Notes: generated by a model from the letters alone, not told the origin. 64,000 bases of DNA from Rathayibacter sp. SW19 (GCF_030866825.1 NZ_CP133020.1:744001-808000), one strand, 5' to 3'. Positions 8,731 to 17,953 are shown, counted from the first letter of the stretch. Translations and numbers: made by a program.

Positions 8731-11700
8731 TCATGGGCGTGATCGCATTCGGAGGCCGCGCGGCGTTTCGGTGAAGCCGCCCCTGGCGAGTGCCTCGGCC
8801 AGCGGCGTATTGAGAACGGATGCGCCGTTCACCGTTTCAACGTTGAGCTTGTCGACGCCGCCGCGGCGCACCAGAGCGCCGATCGAGCGACCCGCCGCGT
8901 CGAGGCCGGCCCCGTCGCCGAACGTGAGGGCCGTCTTGCCGCCGCGCTCGAGATAGAGCACGAGGGCTCCGTCGACGAGGGTGACGAGTGCACCCGCTTT
9001 GCGGCCGGGGCGATGACCGGTGGCCGGGTCAGATGTGCCGTTCGGTCCGCTGCCGGCGATCGTCGGCCAGGCCAGTGCCGCGCCGTACGGATTGGCCGGA
9101 TCGGTTGCAGCGAGCGTTACCGCCTCGTACTCCGGCTCTCGCGTTTCATCCCGCACGAACGAGCGCAGGCGGTCGACCGTGCCACCGGTGGCGAACTGTG
9201 CTGCGCCGAGCCCCTCGATGAAGTAGCCGCGGCGGGCGCGCGCGGACTCCTCGAATCGGCTCAGCACGCGGTAGGCGAGCGCGAAGCCGCCCGGAGCGCC
9301 CTCGGCCATCACGGAGCCTCGGGTCACGACACCGTAACGCTCCAGCAGAGTCTCGGCGGTGGCGTGGGCGCGCACCGTGGCATCCGTTTCGGCGAGGGGG
9401 AGGATCGACCAGCGCCCGCTGGCTAGTGGCGGAGCCTGGCGTTGCTGCCCGAGCGGGCGCGCGTAGCCGCGGCCTCGGGCCAACCGAGAGCGCGGCGGGG
9501 TGCGCGGGCGTTTGTGGGCGCCCGCACCGCCGGTGAGGATGCGCAGCGGCGCGAGCGTGTCGTTGGTGACCAGACCCGCCCAGACGAGATCCCACAGGGC
9601 GGTGACGAGTGCGTCGTCAGCCAGCGCGTCGTTGCCGGGCGAGCCCACCGCGTCAGCAAGCTGCCGGAAGAAGAAGCCGCCGCCGGTGCCGAGTGTGGTG
9701 AGCACATCGCGCTGCAGTTCGTCCGTCTCGTGGTCGGTGGGTGGCGGCAGCGTGAGTGGAGCGGCATCCGCCAGATGGAGGCTCACCCAGCCGTCGTTGC
9801 CGGGGAGCGATCCGGAACCGGACCAGATCACTTCGCCGGTTGCCGTGAGTTCGTCGAGCATGGCTGGGCTGTAGTCGCTGACGCGGGCCGGGAGCACGAG
9901 CGACTCCCACGCTGACGCGGGAATGCGCACCCCGGAGAGCTGCTCGATGACGGATGCGACGGCATCCACTCCCCGCAGCGTGCCGCCGACGTGTTGCCAG
10001 GCCGGCAGAAAACGCCCGAACGTGTGCTGGTCGACCGGCTCGACCTCGTGCCGCAGTGCGGCCAGCGACAGACGACGGATGCGACGCAGCACGTCGCTGT
10101 CGCACCACTCGGTTCCCGTCGCGTTCGGCCGGAACTCGCCCTCTGTCACACGGCGGTCGTGCTCGAGGCGGCGCAGTGTGTCCTGGACAACCGCGGTGCC
10201 GAGACCGAAACGGGCGGCAGCCTCCGCAGCGGTGAACGGGCCGTGGGTGCGCGCGTAGCGGCCAATCAGGTCGCCGAGCGGGTCGGGCACCGGTTCGACG
10301 AAGGCGATCGGAACGCCGATGGGTAGTGGCACGCCGAGCGCATCGCGCAGTCGGCCCGCGTCTTCGATCGCCGTGTACCAGTCGTGGCCGGCGAAGCTGA
10401 CGCGTAACGCGCGCTTCGCGTTGACGAGGGCGTCGGCATCGGCCGTGTCGGTGGTCGAGTAGGGAGCGCTAGCGACCGTATCGAGACCGGGTGGGTTGGA
10501 TTCGTTGGTCGAGTAGGGAGCGCTAGCGACCGTATCGAGACCGAGTGGGTTGGATTCGTTGGTCGAGTAGGGAGCGCTAGCGACCGTATCGAGGCCGGGT
10601 GCGGCCGGTGTCGTGTCGGGGTCTCGATACGCCTGCTCGCCCTTCGGCTTGCGCTCAGGGACCGAAAGTTCGCGGGCTGCTCGACCAGCGGGGGGTTCCA
10701 GACGCGCGGCGATCTCTGCAGCGGTCAGCGGCCCGAGCAGGCGCAGCAGGTCGGCGACGCCCTCCACACCATGCACGCGACGATCCGGCGCGAGGCGTTG
10801 CAGCTCCAGCTCGACGCGTTCGATGACAGCGGGATCGAGCAGTTCGCGCAGCTCGGCGCGACCGAGCAGTTCGGCCAGAAGCGAAGCATCTACCGACAGT
10901 GCGGCAGCCCTGCGCTCGGCGAGCGGGCTGTCACCCTCATACATGAACGATGCGACATATCCGAACAATAAAGAACGTGCGAACGGACTCGCGGAGTCGG
11001 TTGCCGTTTCGACGATGCGGATGTCGCGGCTCGCGATCCGGCGCGCTAGCTTCGTGAGGGCCGGCAGATCGTAGACATCTTGCAGGCACTCGCGCACTGT
11101 CTCGAGGATGATGGGGAAGGTCGGGAACTTGCGCGCGACATCCAGCAGTTGTGATGCTTTCTGGCGCTGCTGCCACAGTGGTGACCGCTTGCCGGGGTTG
11201 TATTTCGGCAGCAGCAGCGCACGAGCAGCGCACTCGCGGAAGCGGGCTGCGAACAGGGCGGACCCACCGACCTCCTCGGTGACCAACGCGTCGAGTTCAT
11301 CGGCCTCGAACACGAAGAGTTCCGCGCTCGGCGGCTCGGACTCGGTGTCCGGGATGCGCACGATGATTCCGTCGTCGCTGGCGATGACCGCCCCGTCGAT
11401 GCCGAATCGTTCGCGCACGCGAGTGCCGACCGCGAGCGCCCACGGTGCGTGCACTTGCATGCCGTACGGGGAATGCAGTACAAGTCGCCAGTCCCCGAGC
11501 TCGTCTCGAAAGCGCTCGGCAACAAGCGTGCGGTCGGTCGGTATGTGTGCGGTCGCAGCTCTCTGCTCGGCTAAGTATGCGAGCAGATTGCGGGTGGCGC
11601 GCTCGTCGAGACCGGCGTCGGTGCAGCGCGCCGTCGCATCCGTCGGGGATGCCCCGCTCAACTCCCGCACAAACGCCCCGATCGCGCGCCCCAACTCAGC

Positions 11701-13995
11701 GGGCCTGCCGATTCCATCACCCTTCCAGAAGGGTAGGCGGCCGGGCTCGCCGAACGCGGGCGTGACGAGCACTCGGTCGTGAGTTATCTCCTGGATGCGC
11801 CAGCTCGTCGCCCCGAGAGCGAACACGTCGCCGACCCGCGACTCGTAGACCATCTCCTCATCGAGTTCGCCGACCCGGCGACCCGTCGCTACGCGGCGAC
11901 TGTCCCCTGAGCTTGCCGAAGGGCCGCCGGTGCTCGAGCCTGAGCCGGGCCTCGAGCCATTCGACTCGCCGGTCATCATGTAGACGCCGAACAGCCCGCG
12001 ATCGGGGATGGTGCCGCCGCTGGTGACGGCGAGACGCTGCGCTCCGGGTCGCCCGGTCAGGGTGCCGCGATCGCGGTCCCAAACGATGCGCGGTCGCAGT
12101 TCGGCGAACTCGTCTGACGGGTAGCGGCCCGCGAGCAGATCGAGTGTTGCCTCGTAGGCACTGCGGGGCAGCGCGGCGAACGGAGCGCTGCGGCGCACGG
12201 TGTCGAACCATTCGTCGATGTCGATCGGCTCGAGTGCGCACGCGGCGACGGTTTGTTGGGCGAGGATATCGAGCGGATTGGTCGGCACGGACAGCTGCTC
12301 GATCAGCCCGGCGACCATCCGTTCGCTGGTCACCGCACAATGGATCAGGTCCGCACGGTGTTTCGGGAAGACGATGCCGCGAGAAACTTCGCCCACCTGA
12401 TGGCCCGCGCGGCCGACGCGCTGCAGCCCGCCCGCGACCGACGGCGGCGCTTCGACCTGGATCACCAGATCGACCTCGCCCATGTCGATGCCCAGCTCGA
12501 GACTGCTGGTGGCGACGACGCAGCGCAGCCGGCCGGTCTTGAGGTCGTCCTCGATGCCGGCCCGCTGCTCCTTTGAGACGGAGCCGTGATGTGCGCGGGC
12601 GAGGACTCGGTCGGCCGGAAGCGGCTCACCGCCCAGCGCGTCGAGCGTTGCCGTCGGTGCGGATGCCGCGCGCAGGCCCCGGGTTTGGCCGGAGCCGCCC
12701 ATCATCTCGGCCGGCGGGCGCTTCCCGAGGAGTGCGGTCTCGGGTCCGGTACCGGCGGGGGTGTCGATACGGGTCTCGATACGGGTCTCGATACGCTCGC
12801 TGGCGCTCGCTACTCGACCACCGTAACTGGCGCTCGCTACTAGACCACCGTAACTGGCGCTCGCTACTCGACCACCGGGCGATGGCTCGTCACGCGCTTC
12901 AGAGAGTCGCTCGTCGTAGATCTCGTTCAGGCGTGCCGTCAAGCGCTCGGCCAGGCGGCGCGAGTTCGCGAACACGATCGTCGACGTGTGCTCCAGAATG
13001 CGGTCGACGATCGCCGATTCGACATGTGGCCAGATCGACCCGTTCTGCGGTGCACCGGCAGCGGATGCGCCGTCTTGCGACGCCGAGCCGAGCTCGCTCA
13101 TGTCGTCGAGCGGCACGACCACGCTCAGGTCGAAGCGTTTGTGTGAGGTCGGCGCGACGATGGTCACGGTGGCACGACCACCGAGAAAACGTGCGACTTC
13201 TTCGGGCGGTCGCACGGTCGCGGAGAGCCCGATCCGTTGCGCGGGGCGCGCAAGCAGGGCATCAAGCCGCTCGAGCGAGACCGCCAGGTGTGCACCGCGT
13301 TTGGTCGCAGCCACGGCGTGGATCTCGTCGACGATCACCGTCTCGACACCGCGCAACGACTCACGCGCGGCGGAGGTGAGCATGAGAAACAGCGACTCCG
13401 GCGTCGTGATCAGGATGTCCGGCGGCGTCTTCACGAGTGCTCGTCGCTCGTTCGCGGGGGTGTCTCCCGACCGCACACCGACTGTGACCTGCGGCGGATC
13501 AGCGCCGAGCCGCTTCGCCGTCTGTGTGATGCCGACGAGCGGCGCGCGCAGGTTGCGCTCGACGTCGACGCCGAGCGCCTTCAAGGGCGAGATATAGAGG
13601 ACACGGGTGGTGGGTGCAGAGGGGAGCGGGGGGCGGGGGTCTCGATACGCCTGCTCGCTGCGCTCGCGGGCTACTCGACCAGCGGGGGTGTCAGCCCTGG
13701 ACGCTACTCGACCAGCGGGGGTGTCTGCGGTGGGCGTTACTCGACCAGCGAGGGGTGGGGTGGTTGTGGTTGGCGTTTCTCGACCAGCGAGTGGGGGCGG
13801 AGTCGTGGCGAGGCGGTCGATCGCCCAGAGGAACGCGGCGAGGGTCTTGCCTGACCCCGTCGGGGCGACGACGAGCGTGTGCGAACCGCGGGAGATGGCA
13901 TCCCACGCCCCGACTTGCGCTTCGGTCGGCGCGGTGAACGCCCCGTCGAACCACGCGCGCGTGGCTGGCGAGAAACGCTCCGAGACGCGGGCCAT
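8731..13995 (-). CDS. lhr: Large ATP-dependent helicase Lhr with in-frame repeat insertions
   Basis: Lhr superfamily 2 helicase, a 3'-5' DNA/RNA:DNA helicase linked to DNA repair. The frame starts MARVSERFSPATRAWFDGAF and shows the Q-like motif FTAPTEAQVGAWDAI, Walker A APTGSGKTLAAF, DEIH box IVDEIHAVAATKRGAHL, motif III LSATVRPPEEVARFLGG, motif V SSLELGIDMGEVDLVIQVEAP and motif VI QRVGRAGHQVGEVSRG. The Lhr-specific C-terminal winged-helix and large accessory domains follow to residue 1754. Typical Lhr proteins are near 1500 residues; the excess matches three stretches (about residues 67-120, 372-413, 1102-1182) that are translations of the genome's dyad repeat, such as GRVARERSEQAYRDP and GLDTVASAPYSTNES. 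All helicase motifs remain intact and no stop is introduced, so the gene looks functional. Confidence 0.95.
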   Translation of the reverse strand: MARVSERFSPATRAWFDGAFTAPTEAQVGAWDAISRGSHTLVVAPTGSGKTLAAFLWAIDRLATTPPPLAGRETPTTTTPPLAGRVTPTADTPAGRVASRADTPAGRVARERSEQAYRDPRPPLPSAPTTRVLYISPLKALGVDVERNLRAPLVGITQTAKRLGADPPQVTVGVRSGDTPANERRALVKTPPDILITTPESLFLMLTSAARESLRGVETVIVDEIHAVAATKRGAHLAVSLERLDALLARPAQRIGLSATVRPPEEVARFLGGRATVTIVAPTSHKRFDLSVVVPLDDMSELGSASQDGASAAGAPQNGSIWPHVESAIVDRILEHTSTIVFANSRRLAERLTARLNEIYDERLSEARDEPSPGGRVASASYGGLVASASYGGRVASASERIETRIETRIDTPAGTGPETALLGKRPPAEMMGGSGQTRGLRAASAPTATLDALGGEPLPADRVLARAHHGSVSKEQRAGIEDDLKTGRLRCVVATSSLELGIDMGEVDLVIQVEAPPSVAGGLQRVGRAGHQVGEVSRGIVFPKHRADLIHCAVTSERMVAGLIEQLSVPTNPLDILAQQTVAACALEPIDIDEWFDTVRRSAPFAALPRSAYEATLDLLAGRYPSDEFAELRPRIVWDRDRGTLTGRPGAQRLAVTSGGTIPDRGLFGVYMMTGESNGSRPGSGSSTGGPSASSGDSRRVATGRRVGELDEEMVYESRVGDVFALGATSWRIQEITHDRVLVTPAFGEPGRLPFWKGDGIGRPAELGRAIGAFVRELSGASPTDATARCTDAGLDERATRNLLAYLAEQRAATAHIPTDRTLVAERFRDELGDWRLVLHSPYGMQVHAPWALAVGTRVRERFGIDGAVIASDDGIIVRIPDTESEPPSAELFVFEADELDALVTEEVGGSALFAARFRECAARALLLPKYNPGKRSPLWQQRQKASQLLDVARKFPTFPIILETVRECLQDVYDLPALTKLARRIASRDIRIVETATDSASPFARSLLFGYVASFMYEGDSPLAERRAAALSVDASLLAELLGRAELRELLDPAVIERVELELQRLAPDRRVHGVEGVADLLRLLGPLTAAEIAARLEPPAGRAARELSVPERKPKGEQAYRDPDTTPAAPGLDTVASAPYSTNESNPLGLDTVASAPYSTNESNPPGLDTVASAPYSTTDTADADALVNAKRALRVSFAGHDWYTAIEDAGRLRDALGVPLPIGVPIAFVEPVPDPLGDLIGRYARTHGPFTAAEAAARFGLGTAVVQDTLRRLEHDRRVTEGEFRPNATGTEWCDSDVLRRIRRLSLAALRHEVEPVDQHTFGRFLPAWQHVGGTLRGVDAVASVIEQLSGVRIPASAWESLVLPARVSDYSPAMLDELTATGEVIWSGSGSLPGNDGWVSLHLADAAPLTLPPPTDHETDELQRDVLTTLGTGGGFFFRQLADAVGSPGNDALADDALVTALWDLVWAGLVTNDTLAPLRILTGGAGAHKRPRTPPRSRLARGRGYARPLGQQRQAPPLASGRWSILPLAETDATVRAHATAETLLERYGVVTRGSVMAEGAPGGFALAYRVLSRFEESARARRGYFIEGLGAAQFATGGTVDRLRSFVRDETREPEYEAVTLAATDPANPYGAALAWPTIAGSGPNGTSDPATGHRPGRKAGALVTLVDGALVLYLERGGKTALTFGDGAGLDAAGRSIGALVRRGGVDKLNVETVNGASVLNTPLAEALARGGFTETPRGLRMRSRP
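10452..10692. repeat. Dyad-repeat array inside lhr (C-terminal part)
   Basis: Three tandem units, each containing GGTCGAGTAGGGAGCG and GACCGTATCGAGACC, are spaced 51-57 bp apart. They are followed by one opposite-orientation unit with the long CTCGCCCTTCGGCTTGCG loop. The array is translated in lhr as repeated GLDTVASAPYSTNES and then RAARELSVPERKPKGEQAYR. Confidence 0.9.
12757..12882. repeat. Dyad-repeat cluster inside lhr (helicase core)
   Basis: One full unit with a triplicated end (three successive TCGATACGGG-type steps) and three half units CTGGCGCTCGCTACTCGACC, one carrying a point change to ACTAGACC. It translates as GRVASASYGG repeats and RIETRIETRID in the lhr protein, between helicase motifs. 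Confidence 0.88.
13633..13796. repeat. Dyad-repeat cluster inside lhr (N-terminal part)
   Basis: One full unit (GGTCTCGATACGCCTGCTCG ... GGCTACTCGACCAGCG) and three half units ending CTCGACCAGCG, at a spacing of about 45 bp. They translate in lhr as PLAGR/PAGRVA repeats directly after the Walker A region. Confidence 0.9.
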
Positions 13996-14065
13996 GGCTC
14001 TATCTCAACACAGACCGCCGACACTCGCGCAGAATGTCCTCGGCGGCACTCAAGCCGGCCGCCTT

Positions 14066-14126
14066 GTGCGCCACTTTGCGCGTCGTGCGCCAGTTGAACT
14101 GGCGCAGGCCGCACGACGTGGCGCAC
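14066..14126. repeat. Nested palindrome, second repeat family
   Basis: Outer arms GTGCGCCAC/GTGGCGCAC, middle arms CGTCGTGCG/CGCACGACG and an inner perfect 21-bp palindrome TGCGCCAGTT-G-AACTGGCGCA are nested in about 60 bp between the esterase stop and the lhr start. It could fold into a long hairpin. The inner part plus GCCGCAC recurs at 35361 inside pxpB. Confidence 0.85.
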
Positions 14127-14153
14127 CAGCGCCGGATGCCCGACGTGTGACCG

Positions 14154-14795
14154 TTACAGGTGCGCGGCGATGAAGGCGGAGACGTCCACGAGCTCGTCGG
14201 CGGAGATCGAGTGGGCGAGCCCCTTATAGAGGCGGATGTCCGCACTCGCGTGCTCGGGCAGCCACGCGTTGGTTCGCGCGATCGCCTCTGGCCCGATCAT
14301 CGTGTCGTTCGTGCCGCGTCCCCAGAACACGGGTGGCCGCAGCGCGGCCAATTCGGCATCGCCGGGGGCTTCGCCTGCGACGACATAGCCGGACAGTTGA
14401 ACCCCGAAGGCGAACCGCTGCGGCGCGGCTCGCATGAGCTGCAGCACCATGGCCCCGCCCTGCGAGAAGCCCAGCAGTGCGACAGCAGGAGTGGCCGGTT
14501 GCGTGTCGAGCCAGGCGAGAACGGCGTGGGCGGCGGCATCCGCATGCTGTTGCGACGGTCCGTCACCACCGAACACTGCCCGCGAGAACCACGCGTAGCC
14601 GCCTGACTCGGCGATCGGTGCACGCAGCGAGGCGATGACCACACTCTGCGGGAGGTGTGGGGCGAGCGAGATCAAATCGTCTTCGTTCGAGCCGTAACCG
14701 TGCATCAGCACGAGCATCGGCCGACCCGCACGGTCGCTTTTCGGCGCGCTGAAGCGCACGGCATCCGGATCGATGGTCAAAAGAGTGTCTGGCAT
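14154..14795 (-). CDS. Alpha/beta hydrolase, phospholipase/carboxylesterase type
   Basis: A 213-residue serine hydrolase from ATG 14795. The oxyanion strand MLVLMHGYGSNEDDL, nucleophile elbow GFSQGG, acid motif WGRGTNDTMI and catalytic-His motif GLAHSIS are all present in order, as in the phospholipase/carboxylesterase (Abhydrolase_2) family that cleaves short acyl esters or lysophospholipids. The protein is cytoplasmic, with no signal peptide. It is upstream of lhr on the same strand but separated from it by a large palindrome. The frame stays open above ATG 14795, but that part consists of translated tandem repeat and was excluded. Confidence 0.9.
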   Translation of the reverse strand: MPDTLLTIDPDAVRFSAPKSDRAGRPMLVLMHGYGSNEDDLISLAPHLPQSVVIASLRAPIAESGGYAWFSRAVFGGDGPSQQHADAAAHAVLAWLDTQPATPAVALLGFSQGGAMVLQLMRAAPQRFAFGVQLSGYVVAGEAPGDAELAALRPPVFWGRGTNDTMIGPEAIARTNAWLPEHASADIRLYKGLAHSISADELVDVSAFIAAHL

Positions 14796-14858
14796 CTGCC
14801 CATCGTCTCGTGCCGCACGCAGCGGCGCAATGCGGTGCGTCCGGTCGGGCGGCACAGC

Positions 14859-14918
14859 GTAAGCACAGCACCTGTCAGTGCCGCATCCGTAAGCACAGCG
14901 CCTGTAAGAGCAGCATCC
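14859..14918. repeat. 30-bp tandem repeat in a divergent promoter region
   Basis: Two adjacent 30-bp units, both starting GTAAGCACAGC and ending GCATCC, with a third partial start GTAAG at 14919. They occupy the space between the divergent esterase and NUDIX-like genes and end 13 bp before the latter's ATG. Confidence 0.85.
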
Positions 14919-14931
14919 GTAAGATCGAGGC

Positions 14932-15531
14932 ATGAGTGTGCGAACTCCGGACCCCGACCCGAATGACCGGCAGGACTCAGATCCGGCCCGACCGGGCGAC
15001 CAGCGGCCGACGGCCGGTCCGGGCTGGCTCAGCGACTTCGAGCTGGCGCAGGTGCGCGGCCGACTGCCGATTCTCTACATCGAGGCGGTGCCGGTGCGGG
15101 TCGACGGTGTCGGTCAGGTGATCGAAATCGGTGTGCTGCTGCGGGCCAATTCGGTCGGCGAGATGACACGAACGCTCGTTTCCGGCCGCGTGATGTACGG
15201 CGAGACGCTGCGCGAGGCGCTGTTCCGGCATCTCGAGAAAGACCTGGGTCCGATGGCCTTCCCGCAACTGCCGGCGAGCCCCGTGCCGTTCTCTGTCGCC
15301 GAGTATTTTCCTCTGCCCGGCGTTTCCCCCTTCACGGATGACCGCCAGCACGCAGTCGCGTTGGCCTACGTCGTTCCCGTCACCGGCACCTGCGAACCCC
15401 GCCAGGACGCGCTCGAACTCACCTGGATGACACCGAGCGAAGCGGCGTCCGCAGAGGTGTCTGCTGAAATGGAAGGCGGCCGCGGCACGCTTCTCCGGGC
15501 TGCGCTCGCCTCGGTCGGCGTGCTCCCGTAG
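14932..15531 (+). CDS. NUDIX-fold hydrolase family protein (DUF4916-like)
   Basis: A 199-residue protein opening with a charged disordered stretch (MSVRTPDPDPNDRQDSDPA), then GWLSDFELAQVRGRLPILYI, a pattern of the actinobacterial DUF4916/NUDIX-like family. The middle GRVMYGETLREALFRHLEKD aligns with the position of a Nudix box but lacks its canonical REuxEE residues, so pyrophosphohydrolase activity is doubtful. The C-terminus includes ELTWMTPSEAAS, as in NUDIX tails. The ATG follows GATCGAGG closely. It is divergent from the esterase and alone before the sugar ABC operon. Confidence 0.8.
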   Translation: MSVRTPDPDPNDRQDSDPARPGDQRPTAGPGWLSDFELAQVRGRLPILYIEAVPVRVDGVGQVIEIGVLLRANSVGEMTRTLVSGRVMYGETLREALFRHLEKDLGPMAFPQLPASPVPFSVAEYFPLPGVSPFTDDRQHAVALAYVVPVTGTCEPRQDALELTWMTPSEAASAEVSAEMEGGRGTLLRAALASVGVLP

Positions 15532-15582
15532 CCACTCGCACTGCCCTCTCGCCGTGTGAGGTCACGGTTTGGTATCCCCTTG

Positions 15583-15620
15583 ACCGAACAACTTGACGTT
15601 CGGTTTTGATCGAATATGAT
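15583..15620 (+). promoter_or_regulatory. Promoter and candidate operator of the sugar ABC operon
   Basis: A -35-like TTGACG (15593-15598) is 16 bp from a -10-like TATGAT (15615-15620). The perfect inverted repeat ACCGAAC (15583-15589) / GTTCGGT (15598-15604) overlaps the -35, and a GATCG direct repeat flanks the -10. Given the DeoR-type gene at the end of this operon, these are plausible repressor sites. The site assignment is inference. Confidence 0.55.
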
Positions 15621-15670
15621 CGTTTCTGTGTGATGCACACATCCTCAGCGCACGTGACGAAGGAGTTGAC

Positions 15671-16978
15671 ATGCAGGACATCGGTGACGCCTCACGGCGG
15701 ATTGACCTGGGCAGGCGCAGTGTTCTCAAGGGAATCGGGCTCAGCGCTCTCGGCATCATGGCCGTGCCGGCGCTCGCTTCCTGTTCGAGCACTCCGTCGG
15801 GCGGTTCGACCGGCGGCGGCGGTAGCTTGACGTTTGGATCGAACGCATCGGATGCCGTTCCGAAGAACGCATATGCGGCCTTCGTCTCGGCGTTCGAAAA
15901 GAAGTCGAAGGACACGGTCAAGACCAACACGGTCGACCACAACGGCTTCCAAGACAAGATCAACAACTATCTGCAGGGGAGTCCGGATGATGCGTTCACC
16001 TGGTTCGCCGGGTACCGCATGCGCTACTACGCAGACAAGGGCCTGGTCGCTCCGATCGACGACGTCTGGGCGAAGATCGGCGACAACTTCTCGCCCGCGT
16101 TGAAGAAGGCATCCACCGCCAGTGACGGCAAGCAGTATTTCGTGCCGAACTACAACTACCCATGGGGATTCTTCTACCGCAAGTCGTTCTGGGCGGAGAA
16201 GGGCTACACGGTTCCGACCACCATGGACGACTTCGAGACACTGGCCAAGAAGATGAAGGCCGACGGCATCATCCCGATCGGCTTCGCAGACAAGGACGCC
16301 TGGCCCGCCTGTGGCACGTTCGACTACCTGAACATGCGCATCAACGGTTACCAGTTCCACGTCGACCTGTGTGCTCACAAGCAGGGTTGGGACACGCCGC
16401 AGGTCACCGAGGTCTTCGACACCTGGAAGATGCTGCTGCCGTATCAAGACCCGGACTCGCTCGGCATGACCTGGCAGGAAGCCGCCCAGAAGCTCGGCAA
16501 CAAGCAGACCGGGATGTACCTGCTCGGTTCGTTCGTCACCCAGCAGTTCACGGATGCCACCGTGCTCGCCGACATCGACTTCTTCCCGTTCCCGTCCGTC
16601 AAGGTCGAGGGGCAGGATGCCGTTGAGGCGCCAATCGATGGTTTGATGCTCTCCAAGCGAGGCGGACAGAACCAGGCTGCGAAGGACATGCTCGCGTTCA
16701 TGGGCACGGGCGCAGGTCAAGAGGCGTACTACTCGATCGACAAGTCCAACATCATGACCGCTAAGGATGCTGACACGTCTGGCTACAGTGCCTTCACGAA
16801 GAAGCTCGCCGGTGTGATCGCCGATGCGAAGTCGATCAGCCAGTTCTTCGATCGCGATGCGCTGCCCGCGATGGCGACGAACGTGCTGGAGCCCGCGATG
16901 CAGTCGTTCATCAAGGACGGCACCGTCGACTTGAAGAACATCGAGTCGCAGGCGAAGACGCTGTACGCGGCGCAGTAG
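15671..16978 (+). CDS. Carbohydrate ABC transporter substrate-binding lipoprotein
   Basis: Extracellular solute-binding protein (family 1) of an ABC sugar importer, 435 residues, with AAGGAG upstream of ATG 15671. The N-terminus has a twin-arginine-like GRRSVLKG, a hydrophobic core and lipobox LASC with C38 as the lipidated residue. The mature protein has the family 1 pattern (YPWGFFYRKSFWAEKGY, PTTMDDFETLAKKMKADG, GMYLLGSFV). It is the first gene of a four-gene unit followed by two permeases and a DeoR-type regulator. No ATPase is encoded; in actinobacteria a shared MsiK-type ATPase commonly serves such importers. The sugar is not identifiable. Confidence 0.95.
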   Translation: MQDIGDASRRIDLGRRSVLKGIGLSALGIMAVPALASCSSTPSGGSTGGGGSLTFGSNASDAVPKNAYAAFVSAFEKKSKDTVKTNTVDHNGFQDKINNYLQGSPDDAFTWFAGYRMRYYADKGLVAPIDDVWAKIGDNFSPALKKASTASDGKQYFVPNYNYPWGFFYRKSFWAEKGYTVPTTMDDFETLAKKMKADGIIPIGFADKDAWPACGTFDYLNMRINGYQFHVDLCAHKQGWDTPQVTEVFDTWKMLLPYQDPDSLGMTWQEAAQKLGNKQTGMYLLGSFVTQQFTDATVLADIDFFPFPSVKVEGQDAVEAPIDGLMLSKRGGQNQAAKDMLAFMGTGAGQEAYYSIDKSNIMTAKDADTSGYSAFTKKLAGVIADAKSISQFFDRDALPAMATNVLEPAMQSFIKDGTVDLKNIESQAKTLYAAQ

Positions 16979-16993
16979 CAGATCGGACCCATC

Positions 16994-17953
16994 GTGTCTG
17001 CTACCCCGATCACACGGGAGACCGACACGGCGCGGCCGGGGGTCACACCCCCGGCCCGGCGCCGTCGTCTCCGCGAACTCGGCACCAGAGATCGGATTAT
17101 CCTCGGCATCATGATCGGCGTGCCAACGCTGATCCAGCTCGTGCTCGTGTGGATTCCGACGCTCTTGTCGATCGGCCTGTCATTCGTGCGATGGAACGGT
17201 CTCGCGTTGACCGATATGAAGCCGGCGGGTCTCAGCAACTACGCCTACATCTTCAACGAATACACGCCGTTCTGGCCGGCGGTCGGGCACAACATCCTCT
17301 GGCTGTTGTTTCTCGGGGTCATCGGCACGCCGCTCGGGTTGCTGTTGGCGGTCGTGCTCGATCAGAATATTCGCGGCACACGGATCTACCAGAGCGTTTT
17401 CTTCGCCCCGGTGATGTTGTCGCTCGCCTTGATCGGCATCATCTGGCAGCTGTTCTACTCTCAGGACAACGGGTTGCTGAACTATCTGCTCGGAACGGCG
17501 GGCACTCCGCGGGCGGTCGACTGGTTCGGCGACTCGAACGTCAACCTGTGGGCTGCGATGGTCGCCGCGACCTGGCGACATGCCGGCTATGTGATGATCC
17601 TGTACTTAGCGGGGTTGAAGGGTGTGGATTCCAGCCTGCGCGAGGCAGCCGCCCTTGACGGCGCTAACGGGCCGCAGACGTTCTTCCGCATCGTCTTTCC
17701 GGCCATGAAGCCGACGAACATCATCATCGTCGTCATCACGATCATCGAGTCGCTACGCGCCTTCGACATCGTCTACGTCATCAACAAGGGCACGAACGGG
17801 CTTGAACTGCTCAGCGTGCTCGTCATCCAGAACCTCGTCGGCGAGGGGCAGGTGATCGGCGTCGGCTCGGCGCTCGCCGTCGTTCTGCTTGTGATCTCGC
17901 TTGTGCCGATCGTCTTCTATCTCTCCCGCACCTTCCGAAAGGAGCGGCTCTGA
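16994..17953 (+). CDS. Sugar ABC transporter permease (MalF/UgpA-like)
   Basis: A 319-residue integral membrane protein from GTG 16994, 15 bp after the binding-protein stop. It has six predicted spans and the cytoplasmic EAA loop EAAALDGANGPQTFFRIVFP, the ATPase-docking motif of binding-protein-dependent importers. It forms a heterodimeric channel with the next gene product. The stop codon overlaps the next start (TGATG), indicating translational coupling. Confidence 0.95.
   Translation: MSATPITRETDTARPGVTPPARRRRLRELGTRDRIILGIMIGVPTLIQLVLVWIPTLLSIGLSFVRWNGLALTDMKPAGLSNYAYIFNEYTPFWPAVGHNILWLLFLGVIGTPLGLLLAVVLDQNIRGTRIYQSVFFAPVMLSLALIGIIWQLFYSQDNGLLNYLLGTAGTPRAVDWFGDSNVNLWAAMVAATWRHAGYVMILYLAGLKGVDSSLREAAALDGANGPQTFFRIVFPAMKPTNIIIVVITIIESLRAFDIVYVINKGTNGLELLSVLVIQNLVGEGQVIGVGSALAVVLLVISLVPIVFYLSRTFRKERL

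Noticed and set aside
13996..14153. Intrinsic terminator between the esterase and lhr genes
   Set aside because: The palindrome is long but has no T-run on either side, so I list it as a repeat instead.
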